In this document: positions 15,749-21,845 of the stretch, piece after piece
Layout of the letters: the number at the start of each line of letters is the position of its first letter
Numbering within the stretch: position 1 is the stretch's first letter
Assembly: GCA_016840695.1 (NCBI GenBank)
Contig: JAEORV010000001.1
Coordinates: 1 to 21,845 of the forward strand
Direction of reading: 5' to 3'
DNA length: 21,845 nt
Origin: Promethearchaeota archaeon
GTDB lineage: Archaea; Asgardarchaeota; Lokiarchaeia; Sigyniarchaeales; SOKP01
Position numbers and translations under genes: made by a program
Notes under the pieces: model-generated
What the model saw: the letters and a program-made list of their open reading frames with translations, nothing else
Told to the model about the DNA's origin: nothing
Database searches by the model: none

Positions 15749-16732
15749 TTATGAATTCTGACATACCCCAATTAACAATCCTTCATGTCGATGAATTTTA
15801 ATATTCTTCAGTCCAGCGTCTTTCATATCTTTTGTTAATTCTTCTTCTGTAAAGATACGATTGTTGAGCGCTAGATTATAGAGTTTAATGAGCTCGTTCA
15901 TGAAAAAGTTTTCAGTTAATGGAACTGGTGCAATCGCTATAAGCCCAATCAATCCTCCTTGCTTGCACGCTCTTTTAACTTCAGCTAAGATTTCTTGACG
16001 AGACATTTTAAAGAATTTTGGATTTTGTTTATAGACAGGAACAAGGACACCATCAAAAAACTCATTTGGTATGGAAAACATCTTATCTTTCTCTATCATT
16101 TCAATATGAGAAGTATTGTTCATTTTACCCTTGTTTAAATCGCCATTCGATATATTTTTTGAAAGGATGAATACTTCTGTGGCAAACTTAGAAAGTTGTT
16201 TAACAATTGAAAGCACTTCATACTCAGAAAACCATATTGATAGCACTTTATCAAACTTTTTATTACCAATTTTTTCCATGATTTCTTCCAAGAAGAATTC
16301 AGGAGAATCCATAATGTTATTGTTAATGAGAAATTTTAACAAGAGTTTCGGTACGAATTGCGTATAGGGAGTAGGTCCTATTGTTGATTTTGTTCCCTTT
16401 TTCTTTTTTTTGTTGATCTGGAGTAAACCTTTTTCGTGTAAACTATTTAAGCTATTGTAAAAACTGGAGGAATAATATTTTTTCTCTCCATTAATTGCGT
16501 CAAAAAATCTTTTTGAGCTTTCTTCTCTCGTATCTCTCTCGTTTTTATATGGATCGTTTTCCTTAAATTCAATCAGCTGTCTTATCTCTGTATATAATGT
16601 ATGTCGCACTACTGGGTCTTTATATCTACCTAAAAATAAAAGAGCAATGATTTCAGCAATGGATAAATCTGAAAATTCTGCGATATTATGAAAAGCTGCG
16701 TACTTATCGAAGTTGTTGTCTTCTTGAGTCAT
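15749..16732 (-). CDS. Winged-helix (PadR-like) protein fused to a degenerate methyltransferase domain
   Basis: A 327-residue protein in two parts. Residues about 20-120 look like a PadR-type winged helix: an N-terminal helix pair, a recognition region SSSFYNSLNSLHEKGLL near 87-103, then a basic wing (KKKKKGTKS). Residues about 150-327 follow the order of a class I methyltransferase C-terminal half: FDGVLVPVY, then QEILAEVKRACKQGGLIGLIAIAP, then EELTKDMKDAGLKNIKIHRHEG. The glycine-rich SAM motif I is absent; its place is taken by KVLSIWFSEYEV. The second domain may therefore sense a ligand or only dimerise, rather than methylate. Plant-type O-methyltransferases also carry an N-terminal winged helix, an alternative reading. 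It is divergent from the RuBisCO-like gene, with an inverted repeat between, as expected of a local regulator. Confidence 0.75.
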   Translation of the reverse strand: MTQEDNNFDKYAAFHNIAEFSDLSIAEIIALLFLGRYKDPVVRHTLYTEIRQLIEFKENDPYKNERDTREESSKRFFDAINGEKKYYSSSFYNSLNSLHEKGLLQINKKKKKGTKSTIGPTPYTQFVPKLLLKFLINNNIMDSPEFFLEEIMEKIGNKKFDKVLSIWFSEYEVLSIVKQLSKFATEVFILSKNISNGDLNKGKMNNTSHIEMIEKDKMFSIPNEFFDGVLVPVYKQNPKFFKMSRQEILAEVKRACKQGGLIGLIAIAPVPLTENFFMNELIKLYNLALNNRIFTEEELTKDMKDAGLKNIKIHRHEGLLIGVCQNS

Positions 16733-16785
16733 TTTTAACTATACTGAATTCATAAAAAATCTATGAGATTTGTAATTTTTCACTA

Positions 16786-16793
16786 TTTATAAA
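16786..16793 (-). promoter_or_regulatory. TATA box of the winged-helix/methyltransferase gene
   Basis: TTTATAAA, self-complementary, lies 54 bases before the ATG at 16732 on the minus strand. Start-site selection about 25 bases downstream would give a leader of about 25-30 bases. It sits immediately beside the inverted repeat at 16796-16809. Confidence 0.5.
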
Positions 16794-16795
16794 GT

Positions 16796-16809
16796 TTCCA
16801 AAATTGGAA
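16796..16809. promoter_or_regulatory. Inverted repeat between divergent TATA boxes, candidate operator
   Basis: TTCCAA, two bases, TTGGAA: perfect six-base arms. The repeat lies between two TTTATAAA boxes that face opposite ways (16786-16793 and 16837-16844), two bases from the first and 27 from the second. A dimeric regulator bound here could affect both promoters. The winged-helix protein encoded next door is the obvious candidate; this is inferred from position. Confidence 0.45.
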
Positions 16810-16836
16810 TTTTTTTTTCTCCTATATTGAAAAAAG

Positions 16837-16844
16837 TTTATAAA
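16837..16844 (+). promoter_or_regulatory. TATA box of the RuBisCO-like gene
   Basis: TTTATAAA preceded by the purine-rich AAAAAAG, a plausible TFB-recognition element. Transcription starting about 25 bases downstream would give a leader of about 40-45 bases before the ATG at 16911. This placement also argues against the upstream TTG at 16827 as the start, since it would lie before the promoter. Confidence 0.55.
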
Positions 16845-16910
16845 TCGAAAATCATTAAAAATAGTGATATTTTTAAAAAAAAAATTCAAATTAAAAAAAA
16901 TTTGATTATT

Positions 16911-18251
16911 ATGGATAATAAAGACGAATATATAGGAGCTTGTCAAGAACAATTCTTGGAAGTACCAGAAGCGTTAGGACTAGATGGTATAGATATCGAC
17001 AAATATATTATTGCTACATACATTATAAAACGACCGAAAAAGATGAATGTCAACTATTTGGGTCGTTTTGCTGCTATTGAACAATCAACGGGCACATGGG
17101 TTCGAGTTCCAGCTGAAACTGCTGAAGTGAGGAAAGATCACGTGGCAAAAGTATTAGGAGTATACGAACTTCCTGGTTGGGAATACATGGTACCAAAAGA
17201 GGTAACAGATCGCTATTACTGCGTACAAATTGGTTTTCCTGCTGTTAATTTCCGTCCACAGATTCCAATGCTTTTTACATCGGTAATAGGGAATATTAGC
17301 TTGACTCACGGTTTGAAATTAGTGGATTTAGCGTTTCCTAAGGAGTGGTTAAAAGGTTTTAAAGGTCCAAAATTCGGTATTGATGGACTCAGAGAGCTTT
17401 TAAAAGTACCCGAAAGACCATTATTGAACAACATGATTAAACCATGTACTGGACACACTGCAGCCGTTGGGGCGGATTTGCTTTATAAAGCAGCAGTTGG
17501 GGGATGCGACGTAGTAAAAGACGATGAATTGATCTCTAATCCAGTATTTAACACCGTAGAAGAGAGAATTGTAAAATACATGGAAGCTGCAGATAGAGCA
17601 GACTCTGAGAAAGGAGAAAAAACATTATATACTATTAATGTAACAAATAAATTACCAGACATGTTTGAACTAGCGGATAAAGCATTGGAATTGGGTGCTA
17701 ACTCTTTAATGGTTAATTATGCTGCTGTTGGTTGGGCTGCAATGCGTCAATTATGTGAGGATCCATCTATAAAAGTGCCAATACTAGCACATATGGATTT
17801 CACTGGCTGTTACTTCGGTGGAGAATGGAATGGAATGAATAGCGCACTTACTCTCGGTAAATTACCAAGAATTTGTGGTTGCGATATAATTGTAACTCCT
17901 GCTCCATACGGAAAAGCAGAAATATTAGAGGAAAAATACGAACACATCATTAAAGCGTTAAGATATCCTCTAAGACATATTAAACCCACATTACCAATGC
18001 CTTCAGGTGGTATAACCCAAGGAATGGTTGAAAAATGCGTAAAAGACGCCGGAAAAGACATTCTCATTGGTAGTGGTGGAGGAATTCACAGCCATCCAGA
18101 TGGTCCAATAGCCGGAGCAAAAGCATTCAGGCAAGCTATCGATGCTGTAATGAATGGAATCCCTGTAAGTAAAGCCGCTAAAGAGCATGAAGAATTAGGA
18201 AAAGCACTTGGCGTTTGGGGTACTGGAAAGACAAAATTAATCGAAGACTAA
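16911..18251 (+). CDS. RuBisCO-like protein (form IV type)
   Basis: A 446-residue member of the RuBisCO large-subunit superfamily. Compared by eye with spinach numbering, it keeps E60, T65 and W66 (E57, T62, W63), N123 (N128), K175 (K177), the carbamylated K201 with metal ligands D203 and E204 (K203, D205, E206 in VVKDDE), H294, K334 (K335) and the phosphate-loop SGG and GGG (365-367, 389-391). It replaces K177 (C179), R295 (M295), H298 (T298) and H327 (V328). Loss of these predicts that it is not a ribulose-bisphosphate carboxylase but enolises or decarboxylates another substrate with the same metal centre. Known form IV proteins act in methionine salvage and in sugar-acid catabolism. The frame opens at a TTG at 16827, but that precedes the TATA box; the ATG at 16911 is chosen. 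A thiamine-diphosphate enzyme and a sugar kinase follow. Confidence 0.93.
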   Translation: MDNKDEYIGACQEQFLEVPEALGLDGIDIDKYIIATYIIKRPKKMNVNYLGRFAAIEQSTGTWVRVPAETAEVRKDHVAKVLGVYELPGWEYMVPKEVTDRYYCVQIGFPAVNFRPQIPMLFTSVIGNISLTHGLKLVDLAFPKEWLKGFKGPKFGIDGLRELLKVPERPLLNNMIKPCTGHTAAVGADLLYKAAVGGCDVVKDDELISNPVFNTVEERIVKYMEAADRADSEKGEKTLYTINVTNKLPDMFELADKALELGANSLMVNYAAVGWAAMRQLCEDPSIKVPILAHMDFTGCYFGGEWNGMNSALTLGKLPRICGCDIIVTPAPYGKAEILEEKYEHIIKALRYPLRHIKPTLPMPSGGITQGMVEKCVKDAGKDILIGSGGGIHSHPDGPIAGAKAFRQAIDAVMNGIPVSKAAKEHEELGKALGVWGTGKTKLIED

Positions 18252-18300
18252 ATTTTTTATTTTATTTTTTTATTTTTTTTTTATATATTTTTTATTTTAA
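18252..18300 (+). terminator. T-rich terminator and promoter region after the RuBisCO-like gene
   Basis: Almost pure T with scattered A for about 45 bases after the stop, an archaeal termination signal. Within it TTATATATTT near 18281-18290 could act as a TATA box for the downstream gene, about 35-40 bases from its start, so the three genes may be read from separate promoters under common control. Confidence 0.55.
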
Positions 18301-18323
18301 TAATTAAAGGATAGCCATTGATA

Positions 18324-20078
18324 ATGGTAGAACCAGATAACTTAAAAGAAATTGTAAAAACGGGAAAGGGATTAGCTAGGTTTTTAAAAGAGCATGATAT
18401 TGAATATATATTTGGGATACCAGATGGCTCAACGTTAGCTCTCTATGATGGTATTCTCGCTACAGAAGGTATTGACCATGTATTGTTCAATGATGAGCGA
18501 TCTGCTGGATTTGCAGCTGATACATTCGCTCGAATAACGGGTAAAATAGGCGTATGTGATGCAGGTGCAGCAGGATCAATGAATTTTCCCGTTGCATTAG
18601 CAGAAGCAAAAGGATCTGCGTCTCCAGTTTTAGCAATAGCAGGACTCGTTGAAACAAAGGATTTTTTACGGAACTTACCTCACGACATTAATGTGGCTGA
18701 AACCCTATCGCCTATAACCAAATGGACTAAGAAAGTCATTCGGACAGAAAATTTAACGCGATTTGCTACATATGCACTCAAACAAGCAATAAACGGAAGA
18801 CCTGGTCCAGTAGCATTAGCAATTGCGAGTGATGTGTTGTCATCTTCAGAGCTCAGGTTAAAAGACTTTATTCCTCACGATGCTGGAGAATGCGTTGTAA
18901 ATAAATATCGAACGACACCAGCTAGAAATGAAATTGATCACGCTTTAAAGATGATACTTCGGGCAAAACAACCCGCCATATTTTCGGGGGGTGGAGCAGT
19001 ACTCTCTGAAGCATATACAGAAGTAGCAGAACTTGCAAGAATTTTAAAAGCTCCGGTTTTTTCAACAAATTCTGGAAAAGGGATAATGATTTCTAAAGAT
19101 GATCCCTTAGATAACCTATATTTTGGTACTGTGGGTCTTTTTGGAGTAAAACCTAATAATAAATTCTTAAGATCTAAGGTAGATCTAGTAATTGTGGTTG
19201 GAAATCGATTAACTGAGGATGATACCGCAAATTTTAGATTTCCAGATCAAAAAACAAGCATGATTCAGATTGATATTGAGCCTTCTGAAATTGGTCTATC
19301 CTACAAACCTTGGGGAGTCGTTGGTGATCCTAAAGCAGCTCTTTTTGAAATAATTAGAAGATTAAGAAAATCCTCGGCAAGGAAAGAAATTAGTGAAGAC
19401 CTTCTCGCAAAGAGGTTGAAAAATCTCAAGCAATTAAGACAAAACAACAACAGATTTAGAGAAATTGATTCAAGAAGATGGATGGATAGTGAGCCAATTA
19501 AACCTCAGAGGATATTGAAATCTATTTCTGATGTTTTAACAAGTGAAGATTATCTAGTTACTGATGCGAGTTCGAGTTCTCGATGGGTTGGATCATATTA
19601 CCCCGTAAAAAGCCTTGGTAGGAAAATAATCACACCTAGAGGAGTGGGGCCAACTGGTTTTGGCGTTGGTGCGCTCATTGGAACATGTATAGCTGTAAAA
19701 TCATTACATGGTAAAGAAAATAAAGTTAAAAAGGTCCTTTTCACTGGAGACGGAGGATTAATGAATGGTGGAATTAATGAATTTGAAACCATAAGTAAAT
19801 TAGGATTGAACTGCACTATTGTGATTATTAATAACTCTCAATTAGGTTATATTAAATTCGCTCAAACATTTCTTAGTGGGAAGAGATATTTTGAGATAGA
19901 CCGCCCTCATACGGATTTTGCTAGAGTAACTGAAGCTTTTGGAGGAAAAGGTTTTCGAGTAGAAAAACTTGCGGATTTAGACCCAACTATTCGAGAAGCC
20001 ATTAACTCAAAGGGATTTACCTTGGTAGATGTGGTTGTAGATCCTCAAGAATTTCTCCCACCAAATTCTTTTGTTTGA
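18324..20078 (+). CDS. Thiamine-diphosphate enzyme, acetolactate synthase-like
   Basis: A 584-residue cytoplasmic enzyme of the acetolactate synthase/benzoylformate decarboxylase superfamily with all three domains. The N-terminal pyrimidine domain (about 1-170) has the cofactor-activating glutamate in FNDERSAGFAADTFAR (E58). The central domain is at about 190-350 (PAIFSGGGAV, VDLVIVVGNRLTEDD). The C-terminal domain has the diphosphate motif GDGGLMNGG starting at 475 and ending INN near 503. It joins or splits carbon-carbon bonds next to a carbonyl. True acetolactate synthase is unlikely because no small subunit or branched-chain genes are adjacent. Other members include sulfoacetaldehyde acetyltransferase, sulfopyruvate decarboxylase and IolD; I cannot assign it. 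A TTG at 18318 has a better-spaced AAAGG, but the ATG at 18324 is the conventional start. It is the only gene here ending in TGA. Confidence 0.92.
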   Translation: MVEPDNLKEIVKTGKGLARFLKEHDIEYIFGIPDGSTLALYDGILATEGIDHVLFNDERSAGFAADTFARITGKIGVCDAGAAGSMNFPVALAEAKGSASPVLAIAGLVETKDFLRNLPHDINVAETLSPITKWTKKVIRTENLTRFATYALKQAINGRPGPVALAIASDVLSSSELRLKDFIPHDAGECVVNKYRTTPARNEIDHALKMILRAKQPAIFSGGGAVLSEAYTEVAELARILKAPVFSTNSGKGIMISKDDPLDNLYFGTVGLFGVKPNNKFLRSKVDLVIVVGNRLTEDDTANFRFPDQKTSMIQIDIEPSEIGLSYKPWGVVGDPKAALFEIIRRLRKSSARKEISEDLLAKRLKNLKQLRQNNNRFREIDSRRWMDSEPIKPQRILKSISDVLTSEDYLVTDASSSSRWVGSYYPVKSLGRKIITPRGVGPTGFGVGALIGTCIAVKSLHGKENKVKKVLFTGDGGLMNGGINEFETISKLGLNCTIVIINNSQLGYIKFAQTFLSGKRYFEIDRPHTDFARVTEAFGGKGFRVEKLADLDPTIREAINSKGFTLVDVVVDPQEFLPPNSFV

Positions 20079-20100
20079 TTTTTTTGAAATTTTTTGTCTT
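20079..20100 (+). terminator. T-rich tract after the thiamine-diphosphate enzyme gene
   Basis: Two T runs directly after the TGA stop, without a clear hairpin. Possibly a weak archaeal terminator; some transcripts may run on into the kinase gene 62 bases downstream. Confidence 0.35.
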
Positions 20101-20140
20101 TCAATAAAATTAAAAAAAGATTCAAGAATTAATTACTATT

Positions 20141-21772
20141 ATGTCAAACTCTAAAACTAAATATATAATGGCAATAGATCATGGTACCTCAGGAGTAAAG
20201 ACAGCAATCGTGTCAACGACGGGGGAAGTAATTGATTGGCATCTTGAGGAAGTACCCCTACACCTTTTTGAAGGTGGAGGCGCAGAACAAGATCCAGACG
20301 ATTGGTGGAATGGTTTCTTAAAGGGAGCAAAAAAAATAATAGATAATGGGAAAGTTGCTGTAGATGATATTGTAGGTATATGTAACACGAGTCAATGGAG
20401 CGGTACAGTTCCTTTAGATAAAGATGGAAATCATTTAATGAATTGCATGAACTGGATGGATACTCGTGGAGCCGTACAAATGGAGAAATTCCATAAGGCA
20501 TTATTGCAAGTTGACGGTTTAGCTGTTAGAAAAATCTTAAAATGGGTCAAAATCACTGGCGGTGGCCCGACTTTATCAGGGAAGGATTCAATCGCACACA
20601 TACTTTGGTTAAAAGAAAACAATCCTGAGCTATATAATAAAACTTACATGTTTTTAGAACCACAAGATTACATGAATTTTAAACTCACGGGCAAGTTTGC
20701 GGCTTCGTATGCGTCAATTCAAATGCATTGGTTAACTGATATTAGAGATCCGAATAATATTAAATATTCAAAGAAGTTAATCAAAAAAATAAAAGTTGAT
20801 CCAAGCAAATTACCTAGCGATTTAAGATGGTCAACTGATGTATTAGGTCCAATTGCAAAAGAAGTTGCCGATAACTTAGGTCTTGACCCGGAAACTAAAG
20901 TAGTAATGGGCGCTCCTGATGTTTTTTCTGCCACGATTGGCTCTGGAGCGATTAATGATTGCGAGGGTCATGTCTGTATTGGTACTTCAGATTGGGTGTT
21001 ATGTCATTATCCTAAGAAAAAAACTGATATTTTTCACAACATGGCAACGTTTCCGGCAGCGATTCCTGGGAAATACATGTTAACGAATGAACAACAATTT
21101 GCTGGAGGATGTTTGAGTTTCTTAAGAGACAAAATATTATATCATAAAGATGAGTTATTACAAGAAGAACATGTTCCTGATGTGTATAAAATCTTCGATA
21201 GAATCGTGGAAAAAACTCCTGCAGGCTCACATAAATTAATTTTTACCCCGTGGCTTTATGGAGAACGAGCTCCTATTGACGATCATGCAATTCGAGGAGG
21301 ATTATACAACATTTCACTTGACATGAATCGTGAGCACCTTGTTAGGGCGATATTCGAAGGAGTCGCATATAATATCAAATGGCTATTAAAATATGTTGAA
21401 AAATTCGTAAAAAAGGAAGTGATAAAACAAAATCCCGAAATGAAAAAAGCAAATAAAATCATGCCAGAATTAGCAATAATTGGAGGGGGGGCTCAGAGTA
21501 ATGTCTGGTGTCAAATTTTCGCCGATGTGCTTAATAGAAAAATAAAACAAGTAAAAGATCCAATTCAAGCAAATGCTCGAGGTGCCGCATTCATGGCATC
21601 CGTTGGCCTGGGCTATATTGATTGGGATGATATTCCTAAACACATCGAGTATTCTAAAATTTTCGAACCAAATCCAGAGAACCGAGCAATATACGATGAG
21701 TTGTTTGCTGAATATGTAGAAATCTACAAAGCGATGGGTAAAATTTGTAAAAGATTGAATAAATTGGGATAA
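20141..21772 (+). CDS. FGGY-family carbohydrate kinase, xylulokinase-like
   Basis: A 543-residue sugar kinase that phosphorylates a sugar, ketose or polyol with ATP. The phosphate-1 loop is DHGTSGVK at residues 13-20, the substrate region is TSQWSGTVPLDKDG near 87-100 (xylulokinases usually have QMHG here), the catalytic base is D260 in MGAPDVFSATIGSG, and the adenosine motif is IIGGGAQSNVW near 446-456. Length is slightly above the roughly 490-500 residues of typical xylulokinases. The changed substrate-loop residues suggest a substrate other than D-xylulose. It lies 62 bases after the thiamine-diphosphate enzyme, in the same direction, as the third gene of the RuBisCO-like set, and would supply the phosphorylated substrate for it. 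Start ATG at 20141; no clear ribosome-binding site. Confidence 0.93.
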   Translation: MSNSKTKYIMAIDHGTSGVKTAIVSTTGEVIDWHLEEVPLHLFEGGGAEQDPDDWWNGFLKGAKKIIDNGKVAVDDIVGICNTSQWSGTVPLDKDGNHLMNCMNWMDTRGAVQMEKFHKALLQVDGLAVRKILKWVKITGGGPTLSGKDSIAHILWLKENNPELYNKTYMFLEPQDYMNFKLTGKFAASYASIQMHWLTDIRDPNNIKYSKKLIKKIKVDPSKLPSDLRWSTDVLGPIAKEVADNLGLDPETKVVMGAPDVFSATIGSGAINDCEGHVCIGTSDWVLCHYPKKKTDIFHNMATFPAAIPGKYMLTNEQQFAGGCLSFLRDKILYHKDELLQEEHVPDVYKIFDRIVEKTPAGSHKLIFTPWLYGERAPIDDHAIRGGLYNISLDMNREHLVRAIFEGVAYNIKWLLKYVEKFVKKEVIKQNPEMKKANKIMPELAIIGGGAQSNVWCQIFADVLNRKIKQVKDPIQANARGAAFMASVGLGYIDWDDIPKHIEYSKIFEPNPENRAIYDELFAEYVEIYKAMGKICKRLNKLG

Positions 21773-21790
21773 TTAAATTTTACTCATTAT

Positions 21791-21818
21791 TTATTTTTGA
21801 CTTTTTTTTGAACTTTTA
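21791..21818 (+). terminator. T-rich terminator after the kinase gene
   Basis: T runs of five and eight bases within an A/T-rich tail begin about 20 bases after the stop codon. This is consistent with an archaeal oligo-T terminator closing the RuBisCO-like gene set. Confidence 0.45.
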
Positions 21819-21845
21819 ACATGAATAATTATAAATTTTATAACT

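Noticed and set aside
16827..16910. N-terminal extension of the RuBisCO-like protein from a TTG
   Set aside because: The extension is Lys/Ile-rich, encoded by extremely A/T-rich DNA, and starts upstream of the TATA box at 16837. The ATG at 16911 gives a normal family start.
16911..18251. Genuine form III RuBisCO carboxylase (AMP pathway)
   Set aside because: K177, R295, H298 and H327 equivalents are replaced, and no AMP phosphorylase or ribose-1,5-bisphosphate isomerase gene is in the window.
18324..20078. IolD (inositol catabolism hydrolase) for the thiamine enzyme
   Set aside because: The Gfo/Idh gene makes inositol catabolism tempting, but the protein is shorter than IolD, lacks its N-terminal sequence features as I recall them, and no iolB, iolC, iolE or iolG set is present.
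21821..21845. ATG near the right edge that could open another gene
   Set aside because: Only eight codons are visible (MNNYKFYN), with no ribosome-binding site or motif; it cannot be judged.
1..21845. tRNA or rRNA genes, CRISPR arrays, insertion sequences
   Set aside because: I looked for T-loop-like GGTTCGAAT sequences, regularly spaced repeats, and transposase motifs or terminal inverted repeats, and saw none.

Overview
The window looks like a piece of an AT-rich archaeal chromosome. The base composition is low G+C, the genes are rich in Lys, Ile and Asn, TATA-like boxes sit about 25-30 bases before several short or absent leaders, Shine-Dalgarno sites are weak, and stop codons are nearly all TAA. 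A soluble reductive dehalogenase homologue, iron-sulfur proteins and small helix-hairpin-helix/zinc-ribbon proteins fit an anaerobic sediment archaeon. An Asgard (Lokiarchaeia-like) origin is my best guess, but no eukaryotic-signature gene is present to prove it. There are no rRNA or tRNA genes, CRISPR arrays or transposases.

Layout. At 50-2478 two convergent genes encode cysteine-rich iron-sulfur proteins of one family (shared CxCCxCCC motif plus two 4Fe-4S ferredoxin motifs). The second is clearly richer in G+C and looks horizontally acquired. At 2776-3887 a helix-hairpin-helix/zinc-ribbon protein converges on a sirtuin. At 3971-13181 lies a catabolic-looking block. A ceramidase-like hydrolase and a DegT-type aminotransferase read rightward. 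A reductive dehalogenase, a Gfo/Idh/MocA dehydrogenase and a methyltransferase form a leftward operon. An MFS transporter and a GHL10-like glycosidase read rightward. A PIG-L deacetylase reads leftward and is interrupted by one in-frame TAG. A small ORF and a membrane protein of unknown function follow.

The most interesting part is 14305-21772. Reading rightward are a RuBisCO-like protein (form IV type: carbamylated lysine and metal ligands kept, several carboxylase residues lost), an acetolactate-synthase-like thiamine diphosphate enzyme and an FGGY sugar kinase. Reading leftward are a winged-helix protein fused to a degenerate methyltransferase domain and a class III (glutamate-semialdehyde aminomutase-like) aminotransferase. 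Between the divergent starts, two TATA boxes flank an inverted repeat, so the winged-helix protein is a natural candidate regulator. The combination suggests an undescribed sugar or sugar-acid pathway: phosphorylation, enolisation or decarboxylation, then thiamine-dependent carbon-carbon chemistry. The substrate cannot be read from the sequence.

Other points worth checking are the amber codon in the PIG-L gene (pyrrolysine, split gene, mutation or sequencing error), a tandem 12-base repeat before the helix-hairpin-helix gene, and two convergent gene pairs whose stop codons share a single TTAA.
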